Below the pieces are notes generated by a model. The model did no database searches and was not told the origin of the DNA. It saw nothing but the letters and a program-made list of their open reading frames with translations. Below, one piece after another: positions 57,306-64,000 of a stretch of DNA of 64,000 nucleotides (the stretch's first letter is position 1; each line of letters begins with the position of its first letter). The stretch covers positions 33,523 through 97,522 of the forward strand of contig CAVOJU010000042.1 of NCBI GenBank assembly GCA_963696315.1, given 5' to 3'. Source of the stretch: CAWKEY01 sp963696315. Lineage in GTDB: Bacteria > Pseudomonadota > Gammaproteobacteria > Methylococcales > Methylomonadaceae. Position numbers and translations under genes: made by a program.

Positions 57306-58000
57306 TCAAACTCGTCGCAGTTCCAGCGCAAGATCCTCTTTTCGATATCCTCACCAATCGAGGTGACCGCGATCTCGGGTTTCGCCGTGGCTTTCCGTTT
57401 GGGCACGATCATCTCGAAGTGATCAGGAAGTTTGGCGTCCGGCGGGATGATCCTGACCTGAACCCCAATAACTCCCAGTTTCTTTATCGCCACGGCATAA
57501 CCCTTCTCAACAATGGTGTTGACCGGTTCGCCGCTATGTTTGATGTAGCCTTCGGTAAACTTCTGGGTCCTTGCCCGGGAACCGGTCAGTTTCCCGGCAA
57601 TGATGACTTCACACCCGAGCGCTCCGGATTCCATGACCCTCCTGATGATGCTGGAGCCAGCCTTCCGGAAGTACCAGCCGCGTTCCAGGGCATTGGCCAG
57701 CCGCTCGGCCATGATCTGGGCGTTGAAACTCGGGTTTGGCAACCTGCTGGACTTCAATCTGAGGAGACTCGACACCGAAATCGTGTGGCAAGATCCTGAG
57801 TGAGCTGCCGTACAAGTTTCCCGCCTTTCCCGATGACGATACCCGGTTTTTCGGCAAAGATAGTGACCTGGGTGCCCAGGGGGGTCCTCTGCAGGTCCAT
57901 CCCTCCATACCCGGCCCTTTTCAGCTCCCTTGACGAGATGTTTCTCGACCCGTGCTCGCCTTGTTCCTTCGGCGACAAATTTTCTCTCGACGGCCATCAT
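57306..58000 (-). CDS. rps3: Archaeal ribosomal protein S3 (about four frame breaks)
   Basis: N-terminus MAVERKFVAEGTRRARVEKH (ATG at 57997 or 58000, overlapping the rpl22 stop). The KH domain is in a second frame: ELKRAGYGGMDLQRTPLGTQ, then PGIVIGKGGKLVRQLTQDL. The third frame has FGVESPQIEVQQVAKPE. The long C-terminal half is in the first frame again: AQIMAERLANALERGWYFRK, TGSRARTQKFTEGY. A final break near 57335 leads to KEDLALELRRV and a stop at 57,306-57,308. Breaks lie near 57,925, 57,780, 57,720 and 57,335. Confidence 0.95.
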
Positions 58001-58467
58001 GCCACCTCCCTGACAACGATCTCGATATTTACTGTTTCCCGGCGTTTGGGGGTTGCACGCCCCATTGCCCTGGGGAAAAACCCTTCAAAGCCTCTCCCCC
58101 GGTTTGCGGCGACATGAACAATCCTGAGATTTCCAGTGTCAAGACCGAGATATTCGGCATTCTTGGTCACGGAATGAATGAGCCGGATATATGCCAGGGA
58201 TGCCTTCCTCGGGTACCGGCCGGCGTCCCATCCCGAAAGCCCCCGTTTGTGGGCGACTTTGCGGTTGAACTTCCGGAATGGAATAGCCTTTTTCTGGGCC
58301 ACAACTTCTTCAAGGTAGGCCACAGCCTCACCGGTCTTCTTGTTCCTGATGAACCTGGCGATCTCCATGGCATGCTTGGGGGAGATCGGAAGTTCATTCG
58401 CTTTCCCCCGTGCGAGGGTATCTCCCTCGAGTGCTGTTGAATATCCTGTGCGTGCCATGTCCATCAC
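57997..58467 (-). CDS. rpl22: Archaeal ribosomal protein L22
   Basis: About 154 residues, unbroken: MARTGYSTALEGDTLARGKA, PISPKHAMEIARFIRNK, and the hairpin-containing LRIVHVAANRGRGFEGFFPR ending NIEIVVREVA. Overlaps both neighbours (rps19 stop and rps3 start). It lines the exit tunnel. Confidence 0.97.
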   Translation of the reverse strand: MMDMARTGYSTALEGDTLARGKANELPISPKHAMEIARFIRNKKTGEAVAYLEEVVAQKKAIPFRKFNRKVAHKRGLSGWDAGRYPRKASLAYIRLIHSVTKNAEYLGLDTGNLRIVHVAANRGRGFEGFFPRAMGRATPKRRETVNIEIVVREVA

Positions 58468-58877
58468 TTCAGCGGTACATATTTACTTGACCGGGTTGCA
58501 CCAATACCGGCACTCCCGTGCGTAACTCTCTTTCTGGTCAGCGCGAACTCACCAAGATAGTGGAATACTGCCTCAGGCTGGAGTTCAACTTTCAGGAATT
58601 CCTTGCCATTATAGATCTCCACTTCTTTTCCGATCATCTCGGGCATGATAATCATGTCCCGGAGATGGGTCCGGATCTTGGTATCCCCGCTCCTGAACCG
58701 GGAGAGGAGGTTCTCTTCACCTCGGGAAAAACCCCGGGCAACCTTCCGGCGGGCCCGTGCGGGCATGACCGGCAGAAGCTCGTTCCTTCCCATCGCGCGG
58801 AGTCCTTCCAGGCGGAATCCGTGGTAGGTGAATTCCTCACGCCGCCGCGGTAATCTCTTCTGTGTCTTTTTTGCCAT
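58464..58877 (-). CDS. rps19: Archaeal ribosomal protein S19
   Basis: 137 residues in one frame. It opens MAKKTQKRLPRRREEFTYHG, with the long archaeal N-terminus. THLRDMIIMPEMIGKEVEIY and MIGKEVEIYNGKEF match the S19 core, and GEFALTRKRVTHGSAGIGAT is the conserved C-terminal stretch. It begins 10 bases after rpl2. Confidence 0.97.
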   Translation of the reverse strand: MAKKTQKRLPRRREEFTYHGFRLEGLRAMGRNELLPVMPARARRKVARGFSRGEENLLSRFRSGDTKIRTHLRDMIIMPEMIGKEVEIYNGKEFLKVELQPEAVFHYLGEFALTRKRVTHGSAGIGATRSSKYVPLK

Positions 58878-58886
58878 GTCAAACCC

Positions 58887-59612
58887 TCACTTCTTGCCCC
58901 GGCCTGTCTTGCGGGCGGCAACGTGGCCGACAGTCCTTCCCGGGGATGTCCCTCGTGCGATGGTCTTGGGCCGTCCGGCATGCTGGTGACCGCCGCCGCC
59001 AAAGGGATGGTCAATGACGTTCATCGCGACACCCCGCACGCGGGGCCAGTTCGATGCAGTGTTCCTCATTTTGTGGAACTTGTTCCCGGCCTTCACGAAC
59101 GGTTTTTCACCACGTCCGCCACCGGCAACGATACCTACGGTTGCCCTGCACCGGGCGTTGAACCACTTGGTGATCCCGCTGGGCATCTGGACGCCCACCC
59201 GGTCCTCGCTCTTGTCAACAACGATTGCCTGAACCCCGCTTGCCCTGACAAACTTTCCTCCGTCATTGGGCCGGGCCTCAATATTGCAGACATACGCTCC
59301 GGCCGGAATCGAGCCGAGCGGGAGGGTGTTCCCGTTCCGGACCTCGGCTTCCGGGCCCCAGAAAACCTGGTCATTCACCCCGATACCTTCGGTGACCAGC
59401 ATGTACATCTTCGATCCGTCATCGAGTCTGACGAGGGCAATAGGAGTATGGCGTGCAGGATCATGCTCAATATCGATTACGGTCCCCCTCACGGTGACAT
59501 CCCCGCTTCCGGCATGACGGAGTGCCGCTTTATACCGGTGGGACGGCACCCTGTAGGTCGGACCTCCCTTTCCTCTATTCTGTGTTGTGATACGGTGTCC
59601 CATCTTTCTCAC
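58887..59612 (-). CDS. rpl2: Archaeal ribosomal protein L2
   Basis: 241 residues, complete. MGHRITTQNRGKGGPTYRVP at the start, GAYVCNIEARPNDGGKFVRA in the middle, and the functionally important loop MNVIDHPFGGGGHQHAGRPK near residue 200. The conserved histidine of the GGGGHQH loop corresponds to the one needed for peptidyl-transferase activity in E. coli L2. Immediately follows rpl23. Confidence 0.97.
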   Translation of the reverse strand: MRKMGHRITTQNRGKGGPTYRVPSHRYKAALRHAGSGDVTVRGTVIDIEHDPARHTPIALVRLDDGSKMYMLVTEGIGVNDQVFWGPEAEVRNGNTLPLGSIPAGAYVCNIEARPNDGGKFVRASGVQAIVVDKSEDRVGVQMPSGITKWFNARCRATVGIVAGGGRGEKPFVKAGNKFHKMRNTASNWPRVRGVAMNVIDHPFGGGGHQHAGRPKTIARGTSPGRTVGHVAARKTGRGKK

Positions 59613-59861
59613 CTACATAATGCCAAGCCGGCTGAGGATCTCCTCGGCAGCCTTGTCGTTGGCAAAGCTGATGATCGCTTTCTTCTCGCCATGCATGGTC
59701 ATGACCGTTGAGATGCCGGTAACCTCCTGCTCGAAGGTTTTCTCGATCTCCTTCTTGATCTGGCTCTTCGTAGCGTTCCTGTCCACGAGGAACTGGAGTC
59801 TGTTCTCCTTCTCAAGCGTCATCATGGCCTTTTCTGTCACATAGGGGTGCTTGAGTACCAT
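59613..59861 (-). CDS. rpl23: Archaeal ribosomal protein L23
   Basis: 82 residues: VLKHPYVTEKAMMTLEKENR, FLVDRNATKSQIKKEIEK, then VTGISTVMTMHGEKKAI. Unbroken and flush with both neighbours (stop of rpl4 at 59863, start of rpl2 at 59612). Binds SRP and chaperones at the exit tunnel. Confidence 0.97.
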   Translation of the reverse strand: MVLKHPYVTEKAMMTLEKENRLQFLVDRNATKSQIKKEIEKTFEQEVTGISTVMTMHGEKKAIISFANDKAAEEILSRLGIM

Positions 59862-59862
59862 C

Positions 59863-60612
59863 TTACTGCCCCCCCAGTATCATCAGGGCACGCTCGGTAA
59901 ACACCGTGAGACGGCCCGGCAGGGTACCCGGTGCGAGCAGTTCGGTGTTCAGCTGATCGACAGATACCGCATCAACACCCGGAAGGTTCTTTGCAGCCTT
60001 TAACGGTGATCCGGAGGTGACAATGAGGATGCTCTTCCGCTGCTTATAGCGCCGTCCCCTCATCTTCCCCCGTCCGGCCCTGACTTTCCTGCTCTGCTTG
60101 GAGCGTTCGATGTCGGCATAGACGCCCACAGCTGACAGTGCGGAGATCACATCTGCCGTCCGGCTGAGATCTTCAAAACTGTCCTCAAATACCACAGGAA
60201 CCGGTCCCGAGAAGCGATGCCCCCGTGCCCGCACCAGATCTTCCGAAGCACTTGCAGCAAGCGCTGACTTGAAGGCTTTTTGCTTTTCTTTTTTATTGAT
60301 CCTTTGCACGAGAACCTTCTGGACCACCGGGGGATGGGCTTCACGCCCGCCCTTCGCCTGCGGCACCTTCGCTGCCCGTGAACCGCTCTTGATGCGGGGG
60401 ACATGCGAGGCACCACGGCCGCTTCCCCAGCCTACCGCGGAAGATTCGATACCTGCATAAGGGTATGTTCCATGGGGCTGCCTGCGGGTACTCTGGAGTG
60501 CCAAAACGGCCTTCTTGATGAGATCGGGTCGCAGCTCTTCGGAGAATGCAGGAGGGAGATCGATATCACGCTCAACCGTTCCATCAAGTGATAAAATCTG
60601 TGCTTTCATCAC
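59863..60612 (-). CDS. rpl4: Archaeal ribosomal protein L4
   Basis: 249 residues, unbroken. QILSLDGTVERDIDLPPAFS at the N-terminus, the tunnel extension region QPHGTYPYAGIESSAVGWGS and GRGASHVPRIKSGSRAAKVP, and KMRGRRYKQRKSILIVTS and NTELLAPGTLPGRLTVFTER near the end. This is the archaeal/eukaryotic L4 form (L4P/L1e). Three bases after rpl3. Confidence 0.97.
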   Translation of the reverse strand: MMKAQILSLDGTVERDIDLPPAFSEELRPDLIKKAVLALQSTRRQPHGTYPYAGIESSAVGWGSGRGASHVPRIKSGSRAAKVPQAKGGREAHPPVVQKVLVQRINKKEKQKAFKSALAASASEDLVRARGHRFSGPVPVVFEDSFEDLSRTADVISALSAVGVYADIERSKQSRKVRAGRGKMRGRRYKQRKSILIVTSGSPLKAAKNLPGVDAVSVDQLNTELLAPGTLPGRLTVFTERALMILGGQ

Positions 60613-60615
60613 TGG

Positions 60616-61629
60616 TCACCCCTGTTTACTCTGGACGCTCACAAACTCAATTGCGGGCTGTCTGACCACATGTTCACCCTGTCGGGTAGCCGGACGAATC
60701 CTGACCAGCCGCTTGGCCGGTCCCGGGATCGAGCCTTTCACCAGGACATACGGATTGCGGATAACGCCATAATGGAGAAACCCTCCGGAAGGCGTGATAT
60801 CCATGCCATCCTCACCGATCCTGAGAATCCTTTTATTGAATTCAGTCCTCTGGTGGTATCCCATCTGTCCGGTCTGCGGAACCTGCCAGCGGACATGGTG
60901 AGGATTCCAGGGGCCGAGGTTTCCGATATGGCGCTTCTTCCCCCCCCGCGAATGCTTCCGCTTGCGAAGTTTAATTCCCCATCGTTTAACCGGGCCCTGG
61001 GTTCCTTTCCCCGTTGTAACTGCAGTGATGTCGGCATATGATCCTGATTTTATAATGCCTGCGATGTCCACTTCTTTCCCGAGCAGCCCTGATGCATACT
61101 CGTACCGGCTCTCAATCGGTCCCCCGGCAACCCGGACTTCCATGATATCGGGAACCTTCTTCGGTATTCCCGATATCATTTCAGGTGCAGTGTGCATGAG
61201 GACAAAAATCTCTGCAACCCTGCCTTCGTTGATGGCATCCTGGATTGCCTTGTGGGCTGTTTTGCCATCGTACTTTTTCGGCATGGTAATCCGTTTTGCC
61301 AGGGAGGGGTCAGGAGTATCTGTCCAGACCTCGGTCATGGGGTGGCGGCCATACGTATCCCTGGTATAGGCACGGATGGCGGCAACCTTCATGGCAGGGA
61401 TCTCAATGACGGTCACCGGAACCATGATGTCCTTCCCTTCAGTCGGGCTGTTCTTATGATCGTCCACCATGACCACGTGTGTCATCCCCACCTTGTAACC
61501 GGCAAATCCCTGCAGCACCGGGACCCCCTCATATTCAGGCCAGGACTTGTATTTCGGGACCTGGCTTTTTGCCCTCTTCCTGGGACTGAACGCGAGAGAA
61601 CCCTTCCGCGGTGTGTTGATTTTCGGCAT
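60616..61629 (-). CDS. rpl3: Archaeal ribosomal protein L3, first gene of the ribosomal operon
   Basis: 337 residues, about 1.5 times the bacterial length, as usual in archaea. MPKINTPRKGSLAFSPRKRA at the start, GFAGYKVGMTHVVMVDD, then RKHSRGGKKRHIGNLGPWNP and QVPQTGQMGYHQRTEFNKRI, the segment near the peptidyl-transferase centre (W finger). No frame break. About 590 bases without a supported gene lie upstream, so its promoter is there. Confidence 0.97.
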   Translation of the reverse strand: MPKINTPRKGSLAFSPRKRAKSQVPKYKSWPEYEGVPVLQGFAGYKVGMTHVVMVDDHKNSPTEGKDIMVPVTVIEIPAMKVAAIRAYTRDTYGRHPMTEVWTDTPDPSLAKRITMPKKYDGKTAHKAIQDAINEGRVAEIFVLMHTAPEMISGIPKKVPDIMEVRVAGGPIESRYEYASGLLGKEVDIAGIIKSGSYADITAVTTGKGTQGPVKRWGIKLRKRKHSRGGKKRHIGNLGPWNPHHVRWQVPQTGQMGYHQRTEFNKRILRIGEDGMDITPSGGFLHYGVIRNPYVLVKGSIPGPAKRLVRIRPATRQGEHVVRQPAIEFVSVQSKQG

Positions 61630-62225
61630 CTTGTATCATTCCTCGTGAGATCGAACTGTTCCTTCTGTGTTCCGGACTTTGGCTCGCCATCCTGAAGAGG
61701 ACAGGCCCTGGTTGCTCCGGTAACCTCCGAGAGAGCGTGATGCTCCTGAACCTGAACGAATCCGCCGGTACCTTAACCTGCGGTGCGAACCTGTATCATG
61801 AAATGGTCTCTTTCCTTGAACCTGCGGATTTCTTTCATCCGCCGACCATTAGATCCTACCGGTCTTCGCCAACAGATACTGAGTCTCGCGCATATGCACA
61901 ACGCATGGTGCATGCAGGCTCGTGAATGTCACGTCCACCCGTGCGCTTATCAGATCCACCGTGTCAGCCCGTTGTGAATGATCACAACTCCATCTCGGCT
62001 GTGCCCCGCACATGGGAGCACACGCCAACCATGAGAACCCGGCAATCGCCGGAATCCCCAGAGAGGCTTCCATAATAATTACACAGAAACGGATATAAAC
62101 CTTGTCGAGGTCTGCAGGAGAATTTTCGGAAGAGAGGGTGAAAACCAGGAAAAAAACTGCCGGTCCGCACATGAGTTCGTCTTCAGGGAATCATCCTGTT
62201 CCCTGACACGTGAAATTTGCCTCGT
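61630..62225. other. Non-coding or unrecognised stretch upstream of rpl3
   Basis: No protein family is recognisable on either strand. A TTTATAT element on the minus strand near 62,090 could be a TATA box for the ribosomal operon, but that would leave a leader of some 430 bases. T-rich tracts on the minus strand around 62,140-62,160 could terminate tfx. Small frames here may be broken by sequence errors, as in neighbouring genes, so a missed gene is possible. Confidence 0.4.
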
Positions 62226-62630
62226 TCATCCGAAGTAGAGGTCCCCCTCATCATTGATATAGATCTCAATACTTGTCCCGTACGTGCCGGGCCCGTAATC
62301 GTTCCGGCATGGCTTCCCGCAATTTATTGATGAGGGAGATGGTGTCATATTTTACCTTGATTCCCAGCCCTTCAGCCTCCTGAAAGATGAACGGGGCAAC
62401 TTCGAGGAGGTCGGTCCCTGATTCCACGGTGCAGAGGTGCGTGGCGTCCAGGGTATAGAGAAATTCAAGGGTCTCCCGTGCTCTTTTAATATTCTCCATC
62501 CCCGACTTTTCGATCGTGCAGACATTTGCTTTTGACGTATGGATGATATCTGCAATCTGCTGCTGGGTCAGTCCCTGCTTCCGGTACCTGAGTATTCCTT
62601 CTGGCGATCGGTAAGCAAACCGTCCTTCAT
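62226..62630 (-). CDS. Tfx-family DNA-binding protein (two frame breaks)
   Basis: About 134 residues. MKDGLLTDRQKE, then after restoring one G near 62,595 VLRYRKQGLTQQQIADIIHT and KANVCTIEKSGMENIKRARE, a helix-turn-helix. The long middle part HLCTVESGTDLLEVAPFIFQ is unbroken. A second break near 62,285 leads to GTYGTSIEIYINDEGDLYFG and the stop at 62,226. Tfx of Methanothermobacter binds the promoter region of the molybdenum formylmethanofuran dehydrogenase operon. Here the gene is divergent from mtd, another gene of the methanogenesis pathway, with 212 bases between them. Confidence 0.85.
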
Positions 62631-62652
62631 CAGGATTATTTTTGCAGGGTTG

Positions 62653-62659
62653 ATTTAAA
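62653..62659 (-). promoter_or_regulatory. Possible TATA box of the tfx gene
   Basis: TTTAAAT on the minus strand is centred about 26 bases upstream of the tfx ATG (62630). That spacing would place the transcription start at or very near the start codon, i.e. a leaderless transcript, which is common in archaea. Inferred from spacing only. Confidence 0.4.
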
Positions 62660-62788
62660 CACTTTTCGTTAACCTGATTGACCTCCTCCGTTTAGTCGTC
62701 GTGCAATGTGGTGCAACAAAGGCCGGGGGCGTTCAAGAAAACACTGAAAAATGGCTGAATTGTAAAATTTGTATCAAATTTCAAAACG

Positions 62789-62795
62789 TTTATAT
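62789..62795 (+). promoter_or_regulatory. mtd: TATA box of the mtd gene
   Basis: TTTATAT within CGTTTATATCTG, preceded by an A-rich TFB-recognition-like stretch (TCAAAAC). It predicts a transcription start near 62,815-62,820 and a leader of about 25 bases that contains the ribosome-binding site. Confidence 0.7.
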
Positions 62796-62831
62796 CTGCA
62801 CGGACGAATAGTAACCTGTTATAACAAAAAA

Positions 62832-62837
62832 GAGGTG
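62832..62837 (+). promoter_or_regulatory. mtd: Ribosome-binding site of mtd
   Basis: GAGGTG five bases before the ATG at 62843. It fixes the start of Mtd at MVVKVGVAKLGNIASG, which is the known family start. Confidence 0.8.
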
Positions 62838-62842
62838 CTTAT

Positions 62843-63682
62843 ATGGTAGTTAAAGTTGGCGTTGCCAAACTGGGCAACATCGCAAGCGGCGTAATGGCCG
62901 AACTTCTCCTCGATGAGAGGGCAGATCGTGAGGACATGCAGACCTTCATGGCGACCAGCGGGACCAAGCTCCAGCCCGAGGATATTGACAGGGTTGTCAA
63001 CAACATGGTTGCATGGAAACCTGACTTTGCAATCGTTGTCTCCCCGAATGGTGTCCTTCCCGGACCGACGGGAGCCCGCGAGCGGCTCGCGGCAGCCGGA
63101 ATTCCGGTAGTGTTTATCACCGATGACGTTACTACCAAGAAGGAATGGGCCGAAATTAAGGACGGCAAGTTCGGGTATATCATCATGAAGGGCGATGCTA
63201 TGATTGGTGCCCGTCGTGAATTCCTGGATCCCATCGAGATGGCAGATTACAACGGCAACCTGGTCAAGGTCCTCGCAATCACCGGGGCATTCCGCAAACT
63301 CCAGATGGCTCTCGACCAGGTCATCGACCAGGTGAAGGCCGGAAAGAAGGGTGGAGACCTGGTTCTGCCGAAGCTGGTTGTCGGTTCCGACAAGGCTGTT
63401 GAGGGTGAGTTCACCAATGCCTACGCTCTGGCAAAAGCCCGTGCCGCCTACGAGATTGCGTCTGCTGTTGCTATGGTCAACGTCAAGGGCTGCTTCATGA
63501 CGAAGGAATGGGAGAAGTATATCCCCATTGTCACCAGTGCCCATGAAATGATGCGCTGTGCTGCTGTTCTCTGTGATGAGGCCCGTGAACTTGAGAAGGC
63601 CGGCGACGGAATCATCAGGAAACCCCACAAGAAGGACGGCGTCATTGTCGCCAAGACAAAACTGATCAGCAAGCCTGAGTGA
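62843..63682 (+). CDS. mtd: F420-dependent methylene-tetrahydromethanopterin dehydrogenase
   Basis: Reversibly oxidises methylene-H4MPT to methenyl-H4MPT with coenzyme F420, a central step of CO2-reducing methanogenesis. 279 residues in one frame. MVVKVGVAKLGNIASGVMAE, FAIVVSPNGVLPGPTGARE, FITDDVTTKKEW, GYIIMKGDAMIGARREFLDP and KGCFMTKEWEKYIPIV are distinctive of Mtd, which has no relatives in bacteria outside the H4MPT world. It is preceded by its own promoter and followed by a T tract, so it is monocistronic. It identifies the source as a methanogen or close relative. Confidence 0.98.
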   Translation: MVVKVGVAKLGNIASGVMAELLLDERADREDMQTFMATSGTKLQPEDIDRVVNNMVAWKPDFAIVVSPNGVLPGPTGARERLAAAGIPVVFITDDVTTKKEWAEIKDGKFGYIIMKGDAMIGARREFLDPIEMADYNGNLVKVLAITGAFRKLQMALDQVIDQVKAGKKGGDLVLPKLVVGSDKAVEGEFTNAYALAKARAAYEIASAVAMVNVKGCFMTKEWEKYIPIVTSAHEMMRCAAVLCDEARELEKAGDGIIRKPHKKDGVIVAKTKLISKPE

Positions 63683-63689
63683 ATCACCA

Positions 63690-63703
63690 TTTTTCTTTTT
63701 TTT
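63690..63703 (+). terminator. T-rich archaeal terminator after mtd
   Basis: A run of T interrupted by one C begins 8 bases after the mtd stop codon. Archaeal RNA polymerase terminates at such T tracts without a hairpin. Confidence 0.7.
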
Positions 63704-63741
63704 AGTAATCGTATTGAGATGACGGGGATTATTCTCTTCAA

Positions 63742-63981
63742 TTACGGCTTTTTAATAAAACATCTAAAACCGGGGTATCCGGAACACCGTGATGAATTAT
63801 ACCCCTTTCCGTAATAATTCCCCAGATCTTCAGGCAGGGTGAGAATAACCGGCTCAAAATAAAGCTGTTCCATAAATGCAGAGTCGCTCATTGATGAACT
63901 GTTTGGATTTATTCGGGATATTATAGAACAGAAGGCAGAATAACCATTTTTTTCTCCATTTTTATCAAAAAAGAGAGACAT
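63742..63981 (-). CDS. Short hypothetical protein
   Basis: An open frame of 79 codons, MSLFFDKNGEKNGYSAF to FRCFIKKP. It contains EQLYFEPVILTLPEDLGNYY, which looks protein-like, but I recognise no family. A/T-richer than mtd. It may be a fragment given the poor sequence quality elsewhere in the archaeal part. Confidence 0.3.
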   Translation of the reverse strand: MSLFFDKNGEKNGYSAFCSIISRINPNSSSMSDSAFMEQLYFEPVILTLPEDLGNYYGKGYNSSRCSGYPGFRCFIKKP

Positions 63982-64000
63982 ATTGAAAGCATATGTCCCG

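Noticed and set aside
61849..62172. A 107-codon frame upstream of rpl3
   Set aside because: Composition is not protein-like throughout and no family is recognisable. It could still be part of a broken gene, so the region is described as unresolved.
62819..63628. A 269-codon open frame antisense to mtd
   Set aside because: It has no recognisable motif, and the plus strand encodes complete Mtd with promoter and ribosome-binding site. It is a codon-bias shadow.
1..64000. The whole window as one organism carrying both methanotroph-like and methanogen genes, for example a large interdomain transfer
   Set aside because: Both boundaries cut genes in mid-domain, a third lineage lies between them, and sequence errors pile up at the join. 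An assembly chimera explains all of this.

Overview
The window does not read as one genome. About 53 kb (1 to roughly 52,990) is a gammaproteobacterium. The evidence is a fused CysG, EpmA/EpmB with EF-P, the GcvR-Bcp pair, RNase T, homodimeric AceE and a BamA-Skp-FabZ-LpxA cluster. A methylotroph or methanotroph of the Methylococcales type is my best guess, but no pmo, mxa or other diagnostic gene is present. A short stretch (about 53,000-53,280) encodes a Ca-loop repeat typical of secreted proteins of the Verrucomicrobiota/Planctomycetota kind. The last 10.7 kb (about 53,290-64,000) is a methanogenic archaeon: an S10/spc-type ribosomal operon with archaeal-only members (S4e, L32e, Rnp1), plus the F420-dependent methanogenesis enzyme Mtd and a Tfx regulator. 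Methanomicrobiales is likely, but this is inferred. Both junctions cut genes in mid-domain, so a chimeric metagenomic contig is by far the simplest reading.

Layout of the bacterial part. 1-7.7 kb: IS1634-type transposase tail, nadA, aspS, an FmdB-type zinc ribbon gene, pyrC, mlaA, rnt, grxD. 7.8-21.8 kb: argD-argF, an SH3 membrane protein, ilvD, a DUF2971 gene, argA-cpdA, rppH, a HAD hydrolase, a TusA-like gene, cysG, a small cytochrome c, a membrane protein and argG. Four arginine genes thus lie within 14 kb. 22-30 kb: a sulfide:quinone oxidoreductase with its DUF2892 partner, then aceE-aceF-lpdA and two tiny related membrane proteins. 30-34 kb: a GH17-GT2 glucan synthase and an IS3 remnant. 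34-41.7 kb: bamA, skp, fabZ, lpxA, rnhB on the minus strand, then efp-epmA divergent from epmB. 41.7-53 kb: 5'-nucleotidase, SPOR protein, acidic protein, gcvR-bcp-phoH, an AI-2E family transporter, a DmeF-like CDF pump, a two-component system, and a polysaccharide ABC exporter cut in its ATPase.

Layout of the archaeal part, transcribed leftward: rpl3-rpl4-rpl23-rpl2-rps19-rpl22-rps3-rpl29-rnp1-rps17-rpl14-rpl24-rps4e-rpl5-rps14-rps8-rpl6-rpl32e (cut). Most neighbours overlap by 1-4 bases. Upstream, tfx and mtd are divergent.

Sequence quality matters when using this annotation. At least eleven single-base indels break otherwise complete genes of the bacterial part, including essential ones (aspS, argG, pyrC). 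The archaeal genes from rps3 to rpl6 carry many more, while rpl3 to rpl22 and mtd are clean. The errors cluster next to the second junction, as expected at a poorly covered contig end. I treat these breaks as probable sequencing or assembly errors, not as pseudogenes. I found no convincing undescribed biological system. The most useful messages are the chimera, the indel pattern, the divergent Tfx-Mtd pair and a few uncharacterised small genes.
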